This document shows, in pieces, positions 1 through 10,415 of a stretch of 64,000 nt of DNA. The notes under the pieces were generated by a model. That model saw only the letters and a program-made list of their open reading frames with translations, was not told the origin of the DNA and made no database searches. The position numbers were made by a program, and so were the translations under genes. Source of the DNA: Symsagittifera roscoffensis. Its lineage: Eukaryota; Xenacoelomorpha; Acoela; Convolutidae. Within the stretch, counting starts at the first letter, position 1, and the number at the start of each line of letters is the position of its first letter. The DNA lies in NCBI RefSeq assembly GCF_963678635.1, contig NW_026970647.1, forward strand, positions 24,796 to 88,795, in the 5' to 3' direction.

Positions 1-206
1 TCTTTTTGTGTTAGTTCTGAAACTTTTTTTAAATATTTTATTACGTCTTCTTTCCGAAGATCTCGAAGCTCTCCTGTTAATAGGTTTACTATACACTCGC
101 TCAGAAACTGAATGAAATCTTTTGGGCAATTGAGAATGAATTGTTTTCGAAGCCTTAGGGAAAAAGTTTGAAATTTTGGGAGAATAGAGACGTATTGTGT
201 ACTCAT
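1..206 (-). CDS. small Polinton gene downstream of ATPase, copy A (partial)
   Basis: The minus-strand frame starting at 206 (MSTQYVSILPKFQTFSL...) stays open to the window edge for about 68 codons. It is rich in Lys, Arg and Leu and predicted helical; a conserved-looking core contains NCPKDFIQFLSECIVNLL. It lies directly after the ATPase, where many animal Polintons carry a short basic protein with a similar core; that family link is from memory, not a search. Function unknown. The right-hand copy is at 6313-6518. Confidence 0.5.
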   Translation of the reverse strand, partial: MSTQYVSILPKFQTFSLRLRKQFILNCPKDFIQFLSECIVNLLTGELRDLRKEDVIKYLKKVSELTQK

Positions 207-222
207 CGTCCAAAAAATTTGT

Positions 223-906
223 CTATATTCCAGCTGGCAAGTAAAACTTCGTTAGAACTGAGCCACTATTAGAGCAATACTTAAGTGAATCAACTGTTTT
301 TGGGGTGAAATCAATAAGTAAATGACCATAAGGAACGGATGTTGCATCCTGATACCACTCTTTCAATTGAGATCCTAGACCTAGTTGTTGACTTAATGTA
401 ATGATTTGTAAAACATCCCTCGGCGAATTCAAAAAGACTATGTGTGTTTTTTGTAACTCTACATCTCTTCCTAATTTGCTTTGATGAAATAAATTGTGTT
501 TGATGTAAGCTGTATTCAGTCCCCTGTGTCTCCCAGCAGTGCCAATTTTTACAAATTCTTTGGAGTTTAAAATTTTTTCGCAAGAATCATCAAATATAAG
601 CAAATACTTAGTTCCGTTATTGCGAAGATTTTCAACCAAGTCAAAATCTACTTGTTGGATAAATTTAAGGTTTTTCCTTTGCAATTGACTATAAAAAGGT
701 TGATAATGTTGATAAAAATAAAAAATCTTGTCAAATACTGGTTGAAAAGTACCAATTTTCAACCAATCAAAAAAAAGATGAGATTTTCCAGATCCACTTG
801 GTCCAACTAGTGAAATAAAAATTCGTTCATTGGTAGATGTTTTTTTATTCATAGCTTTGGAGAAGATAGAATATAACCGACGGTACTTGATAAGATAGTT
901 ACCCAA
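223..906 (-). CDS. Polinton packaging-type ATPase, copy A
   Basis: A P-loop ATPase of the FtsK/HerA superfamily that in Polintons and related viruses is thought to pump DNA into the capsid. The 227-residue frame looks whole. Walker A is GPSGSGKS near residues 35-42 and Walker B is YLLIFDDSCE near residues 101-110; the sensor-like stretch GRHRGLNTAYIKHNLFHQ follows. Length fits the compact Polinton ATPases (200-250 residues). It is preceded on the same strand by exonuclease-like remains and followed by the small basic gene. Homologous to P2's ATPase at about 39180-39815. Confidence 0.85.
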   Translation of the reverse strand: MGNYLIKYRRLYSIFSKAMNKKTSTNERIFISLVGPSGSGKSHLFFDWLKIGTFQPVFDKIFYFYQHYQPFYSQLQRKNLKFIQQVDFDLVENLRNNGTKYLLIFDDSCEKILNSKEFVKIGTAGRHRGLNTAYIKHNLFHQSKLGRDVELQKTHIVFLNSPRDVLQIITLSQQLGLGSQLKEWYQDATSVPYGHLLIDFTPKTVDSLKYCSNSGSVLTKFYLPAGI

Positions 907-1179
907 ACTCTTGTTTCTTCATATGTTGTGGATAACATAATTCGAACGATTGGACATACTAGCATCAAAACTATAACAAAAATTGGCACAAAAGAACTAA
1001 AAGAGATCTATTACATGCACGTCCAAACAAGTTCCATGATTTTTGTTCATGATTTTCTTCATTAAAAACAAAATTTTCTAAGTTTACGGGCTTGTCAAGT
1101 TGATCAACCGTTTTAACTCTAAAAAGAAAAAATTGACAATGAAATTTCATTCAAGTTTAAAAATGGCACTATTAAGAAT
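907..1179 (-). other. P1 spacer upstream of ATPase copy A
   Basis: About 270 bases of AT-rich sequence between the exonuclease-like remains and the ATPase. It is repeated at about 7220-7490. I see no convincing gene or motif in it. Confidence 0.4.
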
Positions 1180-1700
1180 AATAAAATTTACAATTTTAAA
1201 AGAAAAACATCGAGTCCATGTTCCATATGCAAATGCTTTTCTTTCTGCACAGTGAATAGTTTTTGCATGACGAAATGGGTAGTTGCTACACCTCCGATCA
1301 TATTCTTCATCTTTGAATATCAAACATTAGGGCAAGCTTAGTTGTCCAAATTATTAATCTTTGTTTCCAAAAATACTGACAGAATCTTACATTTTTTATA
1401 ACCTTCTGCAAAATTTTCCGTTTCTGTGGCTTCTAGATTTTTCAATATTTTTTCAAGTTCAGTATATTTTTCGTAATCACTGCTCCAATTGATTCCATGA
1501 AGATGCTGTGTACACTAAAAAGATTGAAATGTTGGTTTGATTTTTTTGGGAGGAAGAAAGGAGTATCCTACTGTTTGTCCATCTTTATAAACTCCTAATT
1601 TTTTCACTATATTGCTTTCATTATATTCAAAATCCAAAACAACTAGACTCATTCTGTTAACTGTTTTCTCTGGAGTTTTTTTGGTTAAAATGATTAACAA
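1180..1700 (-). pseudogene. exonuclease-like Polinton protein, copy A
   Basis: The likely start (MSLVVLDFEYNES) is at about 1652. The opening hydrophobic strand followed by an acidic D-x-E pair (LDFE) resembles motif I of DEDD-type 3'-5' exonucleases, and the last part has a Cys/His-rich patch. The same gene in P2 (37451-38047) opens LIILDVEGFKYGKKP and contains an FHGLRW-like core, a family I recall from arthropod Polintons. A nuclease role in replication or repair is inference from the fold-like motif. The copy is broken; two more partial copies lie at 7500-8010 and 8854-9055. Confidence 0.5.
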
Positions 1701-1799
1701 TCAAACAATGCATATACTGATGAAGCAAATATTTTAACAAATAAACAGAAAAATAGTCCGGTCACGTGACCAAGAAAGCATGAACTGGGGAGACTAGTT

Positions 1800-2097
1800 G
1801 CAACATAACAATACCCAGGTCCTTTTTTTGTAGTAGATTTCACAGATCCAGCAGAGTTATGTGTAGCATTGCATGTAGTCTAAAAATTTTGGACTTTGCA
1901 AAAAAGTAATCCATTCAGGAATTTCCGTATTCAATTAGTCTTCCAAAAGGAAATTTTTGGTCCATTTCTTTTGAATTTATGTCCGGATCCAAAACAATAC
2001 AAGTACAAAGAAATAAATTTTTTCTTTTTGTATTTGAGAAATCTTGCTTAGTAATCTCAAAAATTCTTAGAATTTCATTCAATTTCTGTGCGTTCAT
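1800..2097 (-). pseudogene. unknown Polinton gene (LDPDI...FRLHAILH family), copy A
   Basis: Starts at 2097 (MNAQKLNEILRIFE). It shares with P2's gene at 37049-37402 a core of the type LYLDADIH / VLDPDINSK, then PFGRLIEY / PYGGLIGI, then FRLHAILH / LRIHAILH. It precedes the exonuclease-like gene in both elements, so the pair is syntenic. No known domain recognised. Broken in this copy; related copies at 8110-8400 and 9140-9390. Confidence 0.5.
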
Positions 2098-2119
2098 TTT
2101 TTACAGTGCATTCGTCAAT

Positions 2120-2490
2120 AATGATGCAAGATTTTTTGAAGGTCTCTACATAACCTAGTAATGAAGGAAGCATATCTAGTAACTTATCATATTCTTCTCT
2201 TTGTAGTTGTAAAAATTGATTATTTTTCCATTGATTTTCATTTCTACGATATTTTACAAGCTCTATTTTTTTGGTATCGGATCTGTATCCTATGTGAGTT
2301 TTTCTTCTACCATTATGCAGAATCCACTCAAAATTCCAAATTCTGCAAGTTTGGTAAAATTTGTGATTCTATAATTAATAGTGAAATTTTTTGGGACTTT
2401 TTGTTAAGAACAATATGAAAAAGTCCCAATTTATTGTGAAGTTTTAAGATCAAATTTCTTGAGAAACCAATATTCCAACTCATACTCTTC
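2120..2490 (-). pseudogene. PC4-like Polinton gene 1, copy A
   Basis: Degenerate counterpart of the better preserved reading frame at 9405-9848. That copy ends in a strand-rich stretch followed by a helix (KIELVEYRR ... QLQREEYDKLLDMVPSLL), the layout of the single-strand-DNA-binding domain of the transcription coactivator p15/PC4. Function would be ssDNA binding during replication or late transcription; this is inference from pattern. Confidence 0.4.
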
Positions 2491-2565
2491 AACACCAATA
2501 CTAAATGAAAAATGATTTTGAGGATAAATAGTTAAATTACAAGACAAAAACATAAATAACACAAT

Positions 2566-3098
2566 TTATTGTACGTTACAGTTCTCAACAAACATAAAGT
2601 CTCCAAAAATTTGGGACAGTTTTTTGAGTTCGTTCAAAGTATAGTTGACATAGGCAAATTGTTTCATTGCTTCATTCTCTTTTGCGGTGAACAGACGAAT
2701 CTGAATGTAGGGAGGTTTGTTAATATTGTACTTCTTGATCGTGACACAAACTTGTCTTCGATTGTAAGTTGCTATGTCATACACTTTGTTGCAGTTGGCA
2801 AGCTCCTGATCCATTGTTGATTCTTTGTCAGAAGTGAGTTCCAATATAGGAACGAGTCCAAGGTTTTCAGCATCGTTAATAATTGTATTTCTATTTGCTG
2901 AGATTGCTTCTCCTTCTTTTTCACCAAGATAGACTTGCTGTCTTTTTTCGAGTTGTTCCAACTCATTTTACTTGAATAGCTGAAAACAGGGCTCAAAATA
3001 AATTTTCCCTTGGTAGGATTTTTGGGACCAAGCAAATCTCCCAATTCTTGTTTGATTTTTTGAGAATTCAAGGTAATTGGGACTTTTCTTGAGTACAT
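2566..3098 (-). pseudogene. PC4-like Polinton gene 2, copy A
   Basis: The C-terminal 60-70 residues read VCVTIKKYNINKPPYIQIRLF, then a strand and the helix LNELKKLSQIF, matching the beta-sheet plus amphipathic helix order of PC4/p15 ssDNA-binding domains. The N-terminal part is Lys/Ser-rich and opens MYSRKVPITLNSQKIKQELG at 3098. Copy B is at 9916-10415. Broken, with an insertion-like difference between copies. I am moderately sure of the PC4-like fold and less sure of the role. Confidence 0.5.
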
Positions 3099-3960
3099 TT
3101 TTGAAGAACAGACTGATCAGATGAAGTGAAATGAGAGAAATGATTTTTAGATTAATTGAAATTGGAAGAAAACAATATGAGTCGTTCACTGAACCATAAA
3201 AGGAAATAGAACTATAATTGGAATTTTTGAGGGAAATTTCCAAATATGGAATTGTGTAGGTGTTAGTGTTCCTATATAAATCCACAATTCTCGGCAAAAA
3301 TCATTGTTCCAGATGGCTGCAGCTAGGTGTCAAGCTCTTCCCAGCTTTTATTCAGAGTATTGTCAAAAACCGCTATTTATTTCCGTTTCCAGTGATTTCT
3401 ACGAAAAATATATAGTAACCAATAATTTTTGTGTCTCTACCCACAATTCTTACTGTTCTTTGGATAATTATAAGTTCCACGTACTTCTGATTGGTTCATC
3501 TTTCGATCATGTTTTTACAACGATTGGGTAGTTTTCATTTCACATACCAAAATATCTTGTCTTTACACACTGTACAAATACAATTTTTATTCGAATGTTT
3601 TTTCATCAACTGGCGAAGTTTTCAATCAACTTGAACGCAGTGTTCATCACAATTTGAAATGGAAAGGAGCAGAAAAACGCCAAGTGTTGCAAAAAAAAGT
3701 TTGTTACGCAATATATTCAAACGTCACTATTTATGTTCTAACCAGAAACTAGCTTCCACACAAACTATTGGTTCAGCTTTTCTAGAAAGAGTTCGTCAAG
3801 TACAAAACTCAAAATACGAACATGATTTGTTAAAAAAAATTGACTGTTTTATTGATTGTTATGGATTTGTAAATAGTGATTTTTCGATAAAAAACTTTTG
3901 ATCATCCATCTACCTTCTCTCATTTGTTTACGAAATTACCAAAAATTACCACAAAAAGCC
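3099..3960. other. P1 spacer upstream of PC4-like gene 2, copy A
   Basis: AT-rich DNA. It holds a TATA-like stretch (tatataaat, about 3272-3280) and one TCTGATTGG CCAAT-type box at 3486-3494. Plus-strand frames at 3304-3531 and 3659-3901 are not kept open in the duplicate at 10621-11214, so I do not call them genes. Confidence 0.45.
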
Positions 3961-4445
3961 AACGTTGTCAAAAAAGTTGCAAAAAGTTTTTCAAACATGT
4001 AAGAAAGATGTAAAATTTACTTTTGATTTTCAAGAAGTTGCAAAAAACGTTTCAATTTTCTTAACAAGTTGTGAAAAGTGTTTCAATTTTTTTGACAAGA
4101 AAGCGAAAAGTGACTTTTTTGAGAAGATGCGAATAGTCTTTCACTTTTTTAAACAAGATGCGAATAGTGTTTCAGTTTTTTCGACAAAATGCGAAAATTG
4201 TTTTACTTTTTTCAATAAAATGCGAAAAGTGTTTCAATTTTTTCAACAAAATGCGAGAGTGTTTTACTTTTTTCGATAAAATGTGAAAAGTGTTTCAATT
4301 TTTCGATAAAATGTTACAAGTGTTCAATTTTTTCGACAAAACGCGAAAATTGTTTTACTTTTTAAGACAAAATGGGAAAACTGTTTTGCTTTTTTTTCGA
4401 CAAAATGCGAAAAGTGTTTTATTTTTTTCTACAAAGTGCTAAAGT
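3961..4445. repeat. minisatellite, about 30-bp unit, copy A
   Basis: About 14 imperfect units of the form TTTTTTCGACAAAATGCGAA + AAGTGTTTCA (roughly 29-33 bp) in head-to-tail order. The recurrent cores are ATGCGAAAAGTGTTT and TTTTTCGACAAAAT. A plus-strand open frame across it (3965-4279) is a by-product of the repeat. The same array is at 11278-11795. Confidence 0.9.
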
Positions 4446-4850
4446 GTGTACAAGATGCAAAATCCATTAGGTAACTTTTTACTTGTGTACAGTTTTTGTA
4501 GTATTTTTCCGAATGTGTGTGCAAAAATTAATCAAATTTCTTAACATTTGTGCGAGTTCGGAGCACTTAACTAAGTTCTAATTGTTTTTCAATGGTTTAC
4601 CCTGATCCTCTCATCTATTCTCATAATTTAAATGAAATTGAAGAATTTAATACCAAACAACCTTCATTTACAAAAACATTTAATCAAAGAGCTGTCCAGC
4701 AGCAGAAGAGTTTTGGAGTTTCTCTATAGAACGCAGAGCTGGCCGAGGTTTCATTGCTGGTGGTTGTTTTGGAGGAGTGTTTTGAGGCGTCATTGTTTCT
4801 GAGAAACCCTCATCTTCATCTATTGTGATGGGGTTTTCGACTGATCCTTA
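4446..4850 (-). pseudogene. spacer plus fragment of the Pro/acidic-rich gene, copy A
   Basis: The right half (about 4678-4850) repeats the C-terminal coding part of the gene at 11976-12554, including the TPQNTPPKQPPAMKPRPALR-type proline-rich stretch. Homology to copy B stops at about 4850, which marks the junction of the large duplication next to the integrase gene. The left half is AT-rich spacer. Confidence 0.6.
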
Positions 4851-4956
4851 GACTATTATTCGGATAATGATTAAAAGAAAAATTAGAATCTAACTCAATG
4901 ATAAAAAGAGTCCATGACAACTGATTGATACAAATTCAATTTAAAAATTGACTTAC

Positions 4957-5836
4957 CTTTAATCTGAACATTTTCTCAACTCTTTTTCATAAAGTTTTTC
5001 AAGAAATACTTCTTTTTCGAGATCTTTGATGATCTATGTTGAAAGTTTTTTTGTAGATTTTGTCGAAATTTAAAAAAGTTCTTCTGTAAAATGTGGCTTG
5101 TATCCTTTTCGGATCGGAATATCATTTTTCGAAAATCTAACTCTATCTCCAATTTTGAATTTTGGTTTAGTTTGTTTCATGAATGATTTGTTATACAATA
5201 TTGATAAAAAATCACTGTTTTTCACATCTCTGGGAGATTTTCCAATTGATCGATTTTTTCGACAGTTCAATGTTTTACCATGATCTCCAATGTAACGATA
5301 TATTATATGTTTTAAAGACTGAATTGCTATCTCTGCGAATGCAGCTTTTGTTTTACTCATTGTTGAGTAAACTTCAATGTCTTTCTCCTGCAAATCTTTT
5401 TAAAAGTTCCCCCATTTCCTGTTCCTTTATCAACCCAAAGTTTCTCAGGAGTATTTTTTTGAGAAATCATTTTTCTGAAAGCAGCTTGTAAAGTGTTTTT
5501 GGCATACTTTGTTTTCATTATTTGAACTCTAAAAAATCTCGAAAAAATATCTACAGCAACTAAAAAATACTTGACTCCATTGTTTTGACTAGCTAACTTG
5601 TCTACAAAAGCCAAGTCCATACACCAGATTTCATTGATATATTTAGAAAAAGCTTGAAGTATTCGGAAACAACTGATTGGTGGACCAATTTTTGTGTACG
5701 ATGTCTTGGTTTGTAAAAACTTTTCTACTTTCTTTTTTGATAAACCACTCGCTTTACTCAAGTTTTGAATAGAACCGTACGCAGCTCTGCCCCTAGAATA
5801 CAATCTGTTTAGTCTTACCTTTCCAGATTTTCCTCT
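4957..5836 (-). pseudogene. Polinton integrase (retroviral-like, DDE)
   Basis: Catalyses insertion of the element into the host genome. Readable in order on the minus strand: an N-terminal helical part (YSRGRAAYGSIQNLSKASGL), the first catalytic Asp in NEIWCMDLAFVDK, the strand YFLVAVDIFSRFFRVQ, the second catalytic Asp in LWVDKGT, the helix ending AAFAEIAIQSLKHIIYRYI that should carry the third acidic residue, then the basic C-terminal domain (KPKFKIGDRVRFSKNDIP). The gene follows ORF X (5836-6214) and ends at about 4957, just before the duplication junction. Broken by a few interruptions. Homologue in P2: 40930-41850. Confidence 0.88.
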
Positions 5837-6214
5837 ATCTTTTGCTTTGGCATTTTAGTTAATAACAAGTTTAGGGGGAAGCTGAGTTGCTTCCAAAATA
5901 GTAAAGTAAAAATCTGGAAAATTGGTGTTTTTTCGCTTTAGTGCACACACAAAGTCTACAATAGACTATTTTGTATCTCGATTGTCTAATATAATGTTGT
6001 CTGACTGGCTGATTTTAATTCTAGGAGAATTCAAAATTAAATCCGTTATGTGCTTATTGTTGCTCGTTTTCAACCTCGCATTTACAGCACTGTAAACAGA
6101 ATCAAATTTTTTTGGTACTATCTCCTCTTTTTCTTGCTTTTGTTCTAGTTTTTTTTTTGGAAGTGTACTTTGTGATTGATAAACTGAGTACTGAATTAAA
6201 ACAAACTGTTCCAT
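5836..6214 (-). pseudogene. Polinton ORF X, conserved gene before the integrase
   Basis: Opens MEQFVLIQYSVYQSQS and later carries LILNSPRIKISQSDNIILDN. P2 has the same gene in the same place (40016-40950), opening EEFILIPRKTYAPDE and containing VESLTLDVDGYVLIQGKST. Synteny and the shared start suggest a conserved Polinton protein of unknown role, possibly fused or read together with the integrase. Lys/Glu-rich linker between the two conserved parts. Broken near its end. Confidence 0.6.
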
Positions 6215-6312
6215 ACTATGTCAATCGTTTAATGACAAAAGGGGCGATGATAGATATCAATTGTAACCCTTTAATTGAACTTAGAATAATTCTTCTTTTA
6301 TGTACAGGAGTT

Positions 6313-6518
6313 CTTTTTTGTGTTAGTTCTGAAATTTTTTTTCAATATTTTACTAGTTTTTCTTTCCGAAGATCTCGAAGCTCTCTTCTTAATAGGTTTA
6401 CTATACACTCGCTCAGAAACTGAATGAAATCTTTTGGGCAATTGAGAATGAATTGTTTTCGAAGCCTTAGGGAAAAAGTTTGAAATTTTGGGAGAATAGA
6501 GACGTATTGTGTACTCAT
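6313..6518 (-). pseudogene. small Polinton gene downstream of ATPase, copy B
   Basis: Starts at 6518 with the same MSTQYVSILPKFQTFSL opening as the copy at 1-206 and keeps the NCPKDFIQFLSECIVNLL core. Its end differs from copy A. Lies between the ATPase (6535-7170) and ORF X. Function unknown. Confidence 0.5.
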
Positions 6519-6534
6519 CGTCCAAAAAATTTGT

Positions 6535-7170
6535 CTATATTCCAGCTGGCAAGTAAAATTTTGTTAGAACTGAGCCACTATTAGAGCAATACCTAAGTGA
6601 ATCAACTGTTTTTGGGGTGAAATCAATAAGTAAATGACCATAAGGAACGGATGTTGCATCTTGATACCACTCTTTCAATTGAGATCCTAGACCTAGTTGT
6701 TGACTTAATGTAATGATTTGTAAAACATCCCTCGGCGAATTGAAAAAGACTATATGTGTTTTTTGTAACTCTACATCTCTTCCTAATTTGCTTAGATGAA
6801 ATAAATTGTGTTTGATGTAAACTGTATTCAGTCCCCTGTGTCTCCCAGCAGTGCCAATTTTTACAAATTCTTTGGAGTTTAAAATTTTTTCGCAAGAATC
6901 ATCAAATATAAGCAAATACTTAGTTCCGTTATTGCGAAGATTTTCAACCAAGTCAAAATCTACTCCTTGGATAAATTTAAGGTTGTTCCTTTGCAATTGA
7001 CTATAAAAAGGTTGATAATGTTGATAAAAATAAAAAATCTTGTCAATTGCTGGTTGAAAAGTACCAATTTTCAACCAATCAAAAAAAGATGAGATTTTCC
7101 AGATCCACTTGGTCCAACTAGTGAAATAAAAATTCGTTCATTGGTAGATGTTTTTTTATTCATAGCTTTG
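6535..7170 (-). pseudogene. Polinton packaging-type ATPase, copy B
   Basis: Near-identical duplicate of the ATPase at 223-906, keeping the Walker B part (YLLIFDDSCE) and the SPRDVLQIITLSQQLGLGSQ region; the P-loop end is disturbed. It sits in the unit that also holds ORF X and the integrase, so it is the copy with the usual downstream neighbours inside the window. Confidence 0.8.
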
Positions 7171-7499
7171 GACAAGATAGAATATAACCGACGGTACTTG
7201 ATAAGATAGCTACCCAAACTGTTGTTTCTTCATATGTTGTGGATAACATAATTCGAACGATTGCACATACTAGCATCAAAACTATAACAAAAATTGGCAC
7301 AAAAAAACTAAAAGAGATCTATTACATGCACGTCCAAACAAGTTCCATGATTTTCGTTCATGATTTTCTTCATCAAAAACAAAATTTCCTAAATTTACGG
7401 GCTTGTCACGTTGATCGACCGTTTTAACTCTAAAAAGAAAAAATTGACAATGAAATTTCATTAAAGTTTGAAAATGGCATTATTAAGAATAATAAAAAT

Positions 7500-7962
7500 T
7501 ACAATTTTAAAAAAAAACATCGAGTCCATGTTCCGTATGCAAATGCTTTTCTTTCTGCACAGTGAAGAGTTTTTGCATGACGAAATGGGTAGCTGCTACA
7601 CCTCCGATCAAATTCTTCATCTTTGAATATCAAACATTAGGGCAAGCGTAGTCGTCCAAAATATTAATCTTTGTTTCCAAAAATTCTGACAGAATCTTAC
7701 ATTTTTCATAACCTTTTGCAAAAATTTCCGTTTCTGTGGCTTCTAGATTTTTCAATAATTTTTCAAGTTCAGTATATTTTTCGTAACCACTGCTCCAATT
7801 GATTCCATGAATATGCTGTGTACATTAAAAAGATTGAAATGTTGGTTTGAGTTTTTTGGGAGGAAGAAAGGAATATCCTACTGTTTGTCCATCTTTATAA
7901 ACTCCTAAATTTTTCACCATATTGCTTTCATTATATTCAATATCCAAAACAACTAGACTCAT
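7500..7962 (-). pseudogene. exonuclease-like Polinton protein, copy B1
   Basis: Same gene as 1180-1700, with start MSLVVLDIEYNES at about 7962. The motif-I-like acidic pair is kept (LDIE). Followed downstream by a Cys/His-rich patch and a KAFAYGT-like segment. Broken; part of the extra 1-kb duplication. Confidence 0.45.
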
Positions 7963-8109
7963 TTTGTTAACTGTTTTCTCTGGAGTTTTTTTGGTTACAA
8001 TGATTAACAATCAAACAATGCATATACTGATGAAGCAAATACTTTAACATATAAACAGAAAAATAGTCCGGTCACGTGACCAAGAAAGCATGAACTGGGG
8101 AGACTAAGT

Positions 8110-8400
8110 GCAACATAACAATACCCAGGTCCTTTTTTGTAGTAGATTTCACAGATCATGTGTAGAATTGCATGTAGTCTAAAAGTTTTGGACTTTGCAA
8201 AAAAGTAATCCATACAGAAATTTCCATATTCAATTAGTCTTCCAAAAGGATATTTTTGGTCCACTTCTTTTGAGTTTATGTCCGGATCCAAAACAATACA
8301 GGTACAAAGAAATAATTTTTTTTCTTTTTGTATTTGATGAGAAATCTTGCTTAATAATCTCAAAAATTCCTAGAATTTTATTCGTTTTCTGTGCGTTCAT
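8110..8400 (-). pseudogene. FRLHAILH-family Polinton gene, copy B1
   Basis: Best preserved of the three P1 copies. Shows VLDPDINSKEVDQKYPFGRL, then SKTFRLHAILHMICEIYY and a KKGPGYCYVALS ending that lines up with TGPGHICFALS in P2 (37049-37402). Function unknown. Confidence 0.5.
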
Positions 8401-8853
8401 TTTTTACAGTGCATTCGTCAATAATGACGCAAGATTTTTTGAAGGTCTCTACATAACCTAGTAATGAAGGAAGCATATCTAGTAACTTATCATATTCTTC
8501 TCTTTGTAGTTGTAAAGATTGATTATTTTTCCATTGATTTTAATTTCTACGATTTTCTACAAGCTCTATTTTTTTGGTATCGGATCTGTATCCTATGTGA
8601 ATTTTTCTTCTACCATTATGCAGAATCCACTCAAAATTAGATATTTGTGAGTCTACATCCAATTTCTGCAAGTTTGGTAAATTTTGTGATTCTATAATTG
8701 TTAGTGAAACTTGTTGGGACTTTTCTTCAAGAACAATATGAAAAAGTCCAAATTTATTGTGAAGTTTTAAGAATAAATTTCTTGAGAAACCAATAATCCA
8801 ACTTTTGAATTAGTTGATAAGATTGAAATTAGTTGATAAATTTTGAAAAGATT

Positions 8854-9390
8854 GAAATGTTGGTTTGAGTTTTTTGGGAGGAAGAAAGGAATATCCTACT
8901 GTTTGTCCATCTTTATAAACTCCTAAATTTTTCACCATATTGCTTTCAATATATTCAATATCCAAAACAACTAGACTCATTCTGTTATCTGTTTTCTCTG
9001 GAGTTTTTTGGTTAAAATGATTAACAATCAAACAATGCATATACTGATGAAGCAAATATTTTACAATATAAACAGAAAAATAATCCGGTCACGTGACCAA
9101 GAAAGCATGAACTGGGGAGACTAAGTGCAACATAACAATACCCAGGTCCTTTTTTGTAGTAGATTTCACAGATCCAGCAGAGTCATGTGTAGAATTGCAT
9201 GTAGTCTAAAAGTTTTGGACTTTGCAAAAAAGTAATCCATATAGAAATTTCCGTATTCAATTAGTCTTCCAAAAGGATTTTTTTGGTCCATTTCTTTTGA
9301 GTTTATGTCCGGATCCAAAACAATACAGGTACAAAGAAATAATTTTTTTTCTTTTTGTATTTGATGAGAAATCTTGCTTAATAGTCTCAA
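8854..9390 (-). pseudogene. exonuclease-like start plus FRLHAILH-family gene, copy B2
   Basis: Second unit of the 1-kb duplication. It contains the exonuclease-like N-terminus (MSLVVLDIEYIES, about 8970-9007) cut off by the repeat junction, and the FRLHAILH-family gene (about 9140-9390). Both are fragments. Confidence 0.5.
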
Positions 9391-9404
9391 AAATTCTTAG
9401 AATT

Positions 9405-9848
9405 TTATTCAATTTCTGTGCATTCATTTTTTACAGTGCATTCGTCAATAATGATGCAAGATTTTTTGAAGGTCTCTACATAACCTAGTAATGAAGGAAC
9501 CATATCTAGTAACTTATCATATTCTTCTCTTTGTAGTTGTAAAGATTGATTATTTTTCCATTGATTTTCATTTCTACGATATTCTACAAGCTCTATTTTA
9601 ATGGTATCGGATCTGTATCCTATGTGAATTTTTCTTCTACTATTATGCAGAATCCACTCAAAATTAGATATTTGTGAGTCTACATCCAATTTCTGCAAGT
9701 TTGGTAAATTTTGTGATTCTATAATTGTTAGTGAAATTTGTTGGGACTTTTCTTCAAGAACAATATTAAAAATTCCGAATTTATTGTGAAGTTTTAAGAA
9801 TAAATTTTTTGAGAAACCAATAATCCAACTCATACTCTTCAATACCAA
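9405..9848 (-). CDS. PC4-like Polinton gene 1, copy B
   Basis: A 147-residue frame that looks whole. The N-terminal half has two strand-rich segments (FGIFNIVLEEKSQQISLTII, SNFEWILHNSRRKIHIGYR). The C-terminal half (TIKIELVEYRR, then SLQLQREEYDKLLDMVPSLL) has the strand-helix order of PC4/p15 ssDNA-binding domains. Such proteins would fit a DNA-replicating element. The related region in the duplication at 8420-8800 is a damaged copy. Confidence 0.5.
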   Translation of the reverse strand: MVLKSMSWIIGFSKNLFLKLHNKFGIFNIVLEEKSQQISLTIIESQNLPNLQKLDVDSQISNFEWILHNSRRKIHIGYRSDTIKIELVEYRRNENQWKNNQSLQLQREEYDKLLDMVPSLLGYVETFKKSCIIIDECTVKNECTEIE

Positions 9849-9915
9849 TACTAAATGAAAAATGATTTTGAGGATAAATAGTTAAATTACAAGACAAAAA
9901 CATAAATAACACAAT

Positions 9916-10415
9916 TTATTGTACGTTACAGTTCTCAACAAACATAAAGTCTCCCAAAATTTGGGACAGTTTTTTGAGTTCGTTCAAAGTATAGTTGACA
10001 TAGGCAAATTGTTTCATTGCTTCATTCTCTTTTGCGGTGAACAGACGAATCTGCATGTAGGGAGGTTTGTTAATATTGTACTTCTTGATCGTGACACAAA
10101 CTTGTCTTCGATTGTAAGTTGCTATGTCATATACTTTGTTGCAGTTGGCAAGCTCCTGATCCATTGTTGATTCTTTGTCCCAAGTGAGTTCCAATATAGG
10201 AACGAGTCCAAGGTTTTCAGCATCGTTAATAATTGTATTTCTATTTGCTGTCTTTTTTCGAGTTGTCCCAACTCATTTTTCTTGAATAGCTGAAAACAGG
10301 GCTCAAAATAAATTTTCCCTTTGTAGGATTTTTGGGACCAAGCAAATCTCCCAATTCTTGTTTGATTTTTTGAGAATTCAATGTAATTGGGACTTGTGTC
10401 TTTTCTTGAGTACAT
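9916..10415 (-). pseudogene. PC4-like Polinton gene 2, copy B
   Basis: Duplicate of 2566-3098. It keeps the C-terminal PC4-like part (VCVTIKKYNINKPPYMQIRL ... LNELKKLSQIL) and the N-terminal SKNQTRIGRFAW stretch. Broken between the two parts. Confidence 0.5.

Larger units (their letters stand above)
7828..9826 (-). repeat. about 1-kb tandem duplication inside copy B
   Basis: 7828-8803 and 8854-9826 are direct repeats (offset about 1,021-1,027 bp) separated by about 50 bp of unrelated sequence (8804-8853). Each unit holds the start of the exonuclease-like gene, the FRLHAILH-family gene and PC4-like gene 1. Copy A (1515-2490) has this block once, so the repeat arose only in copy B, after the large duplication or after divergence of the copies. 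Confidence 0.9.

Noticed and set aside
3304-3901. Plus-strand frames at 3304-3531 and 3659-3901
   Set aside because: Opposite to the gene block and not kept open in the second copy at 10621-11214.
3965-4279. 104-codon plus-strand frame
   Set aside because: It is read straight from the minisatellite; composition follows the repeat and it is not kept in the duplicate array.
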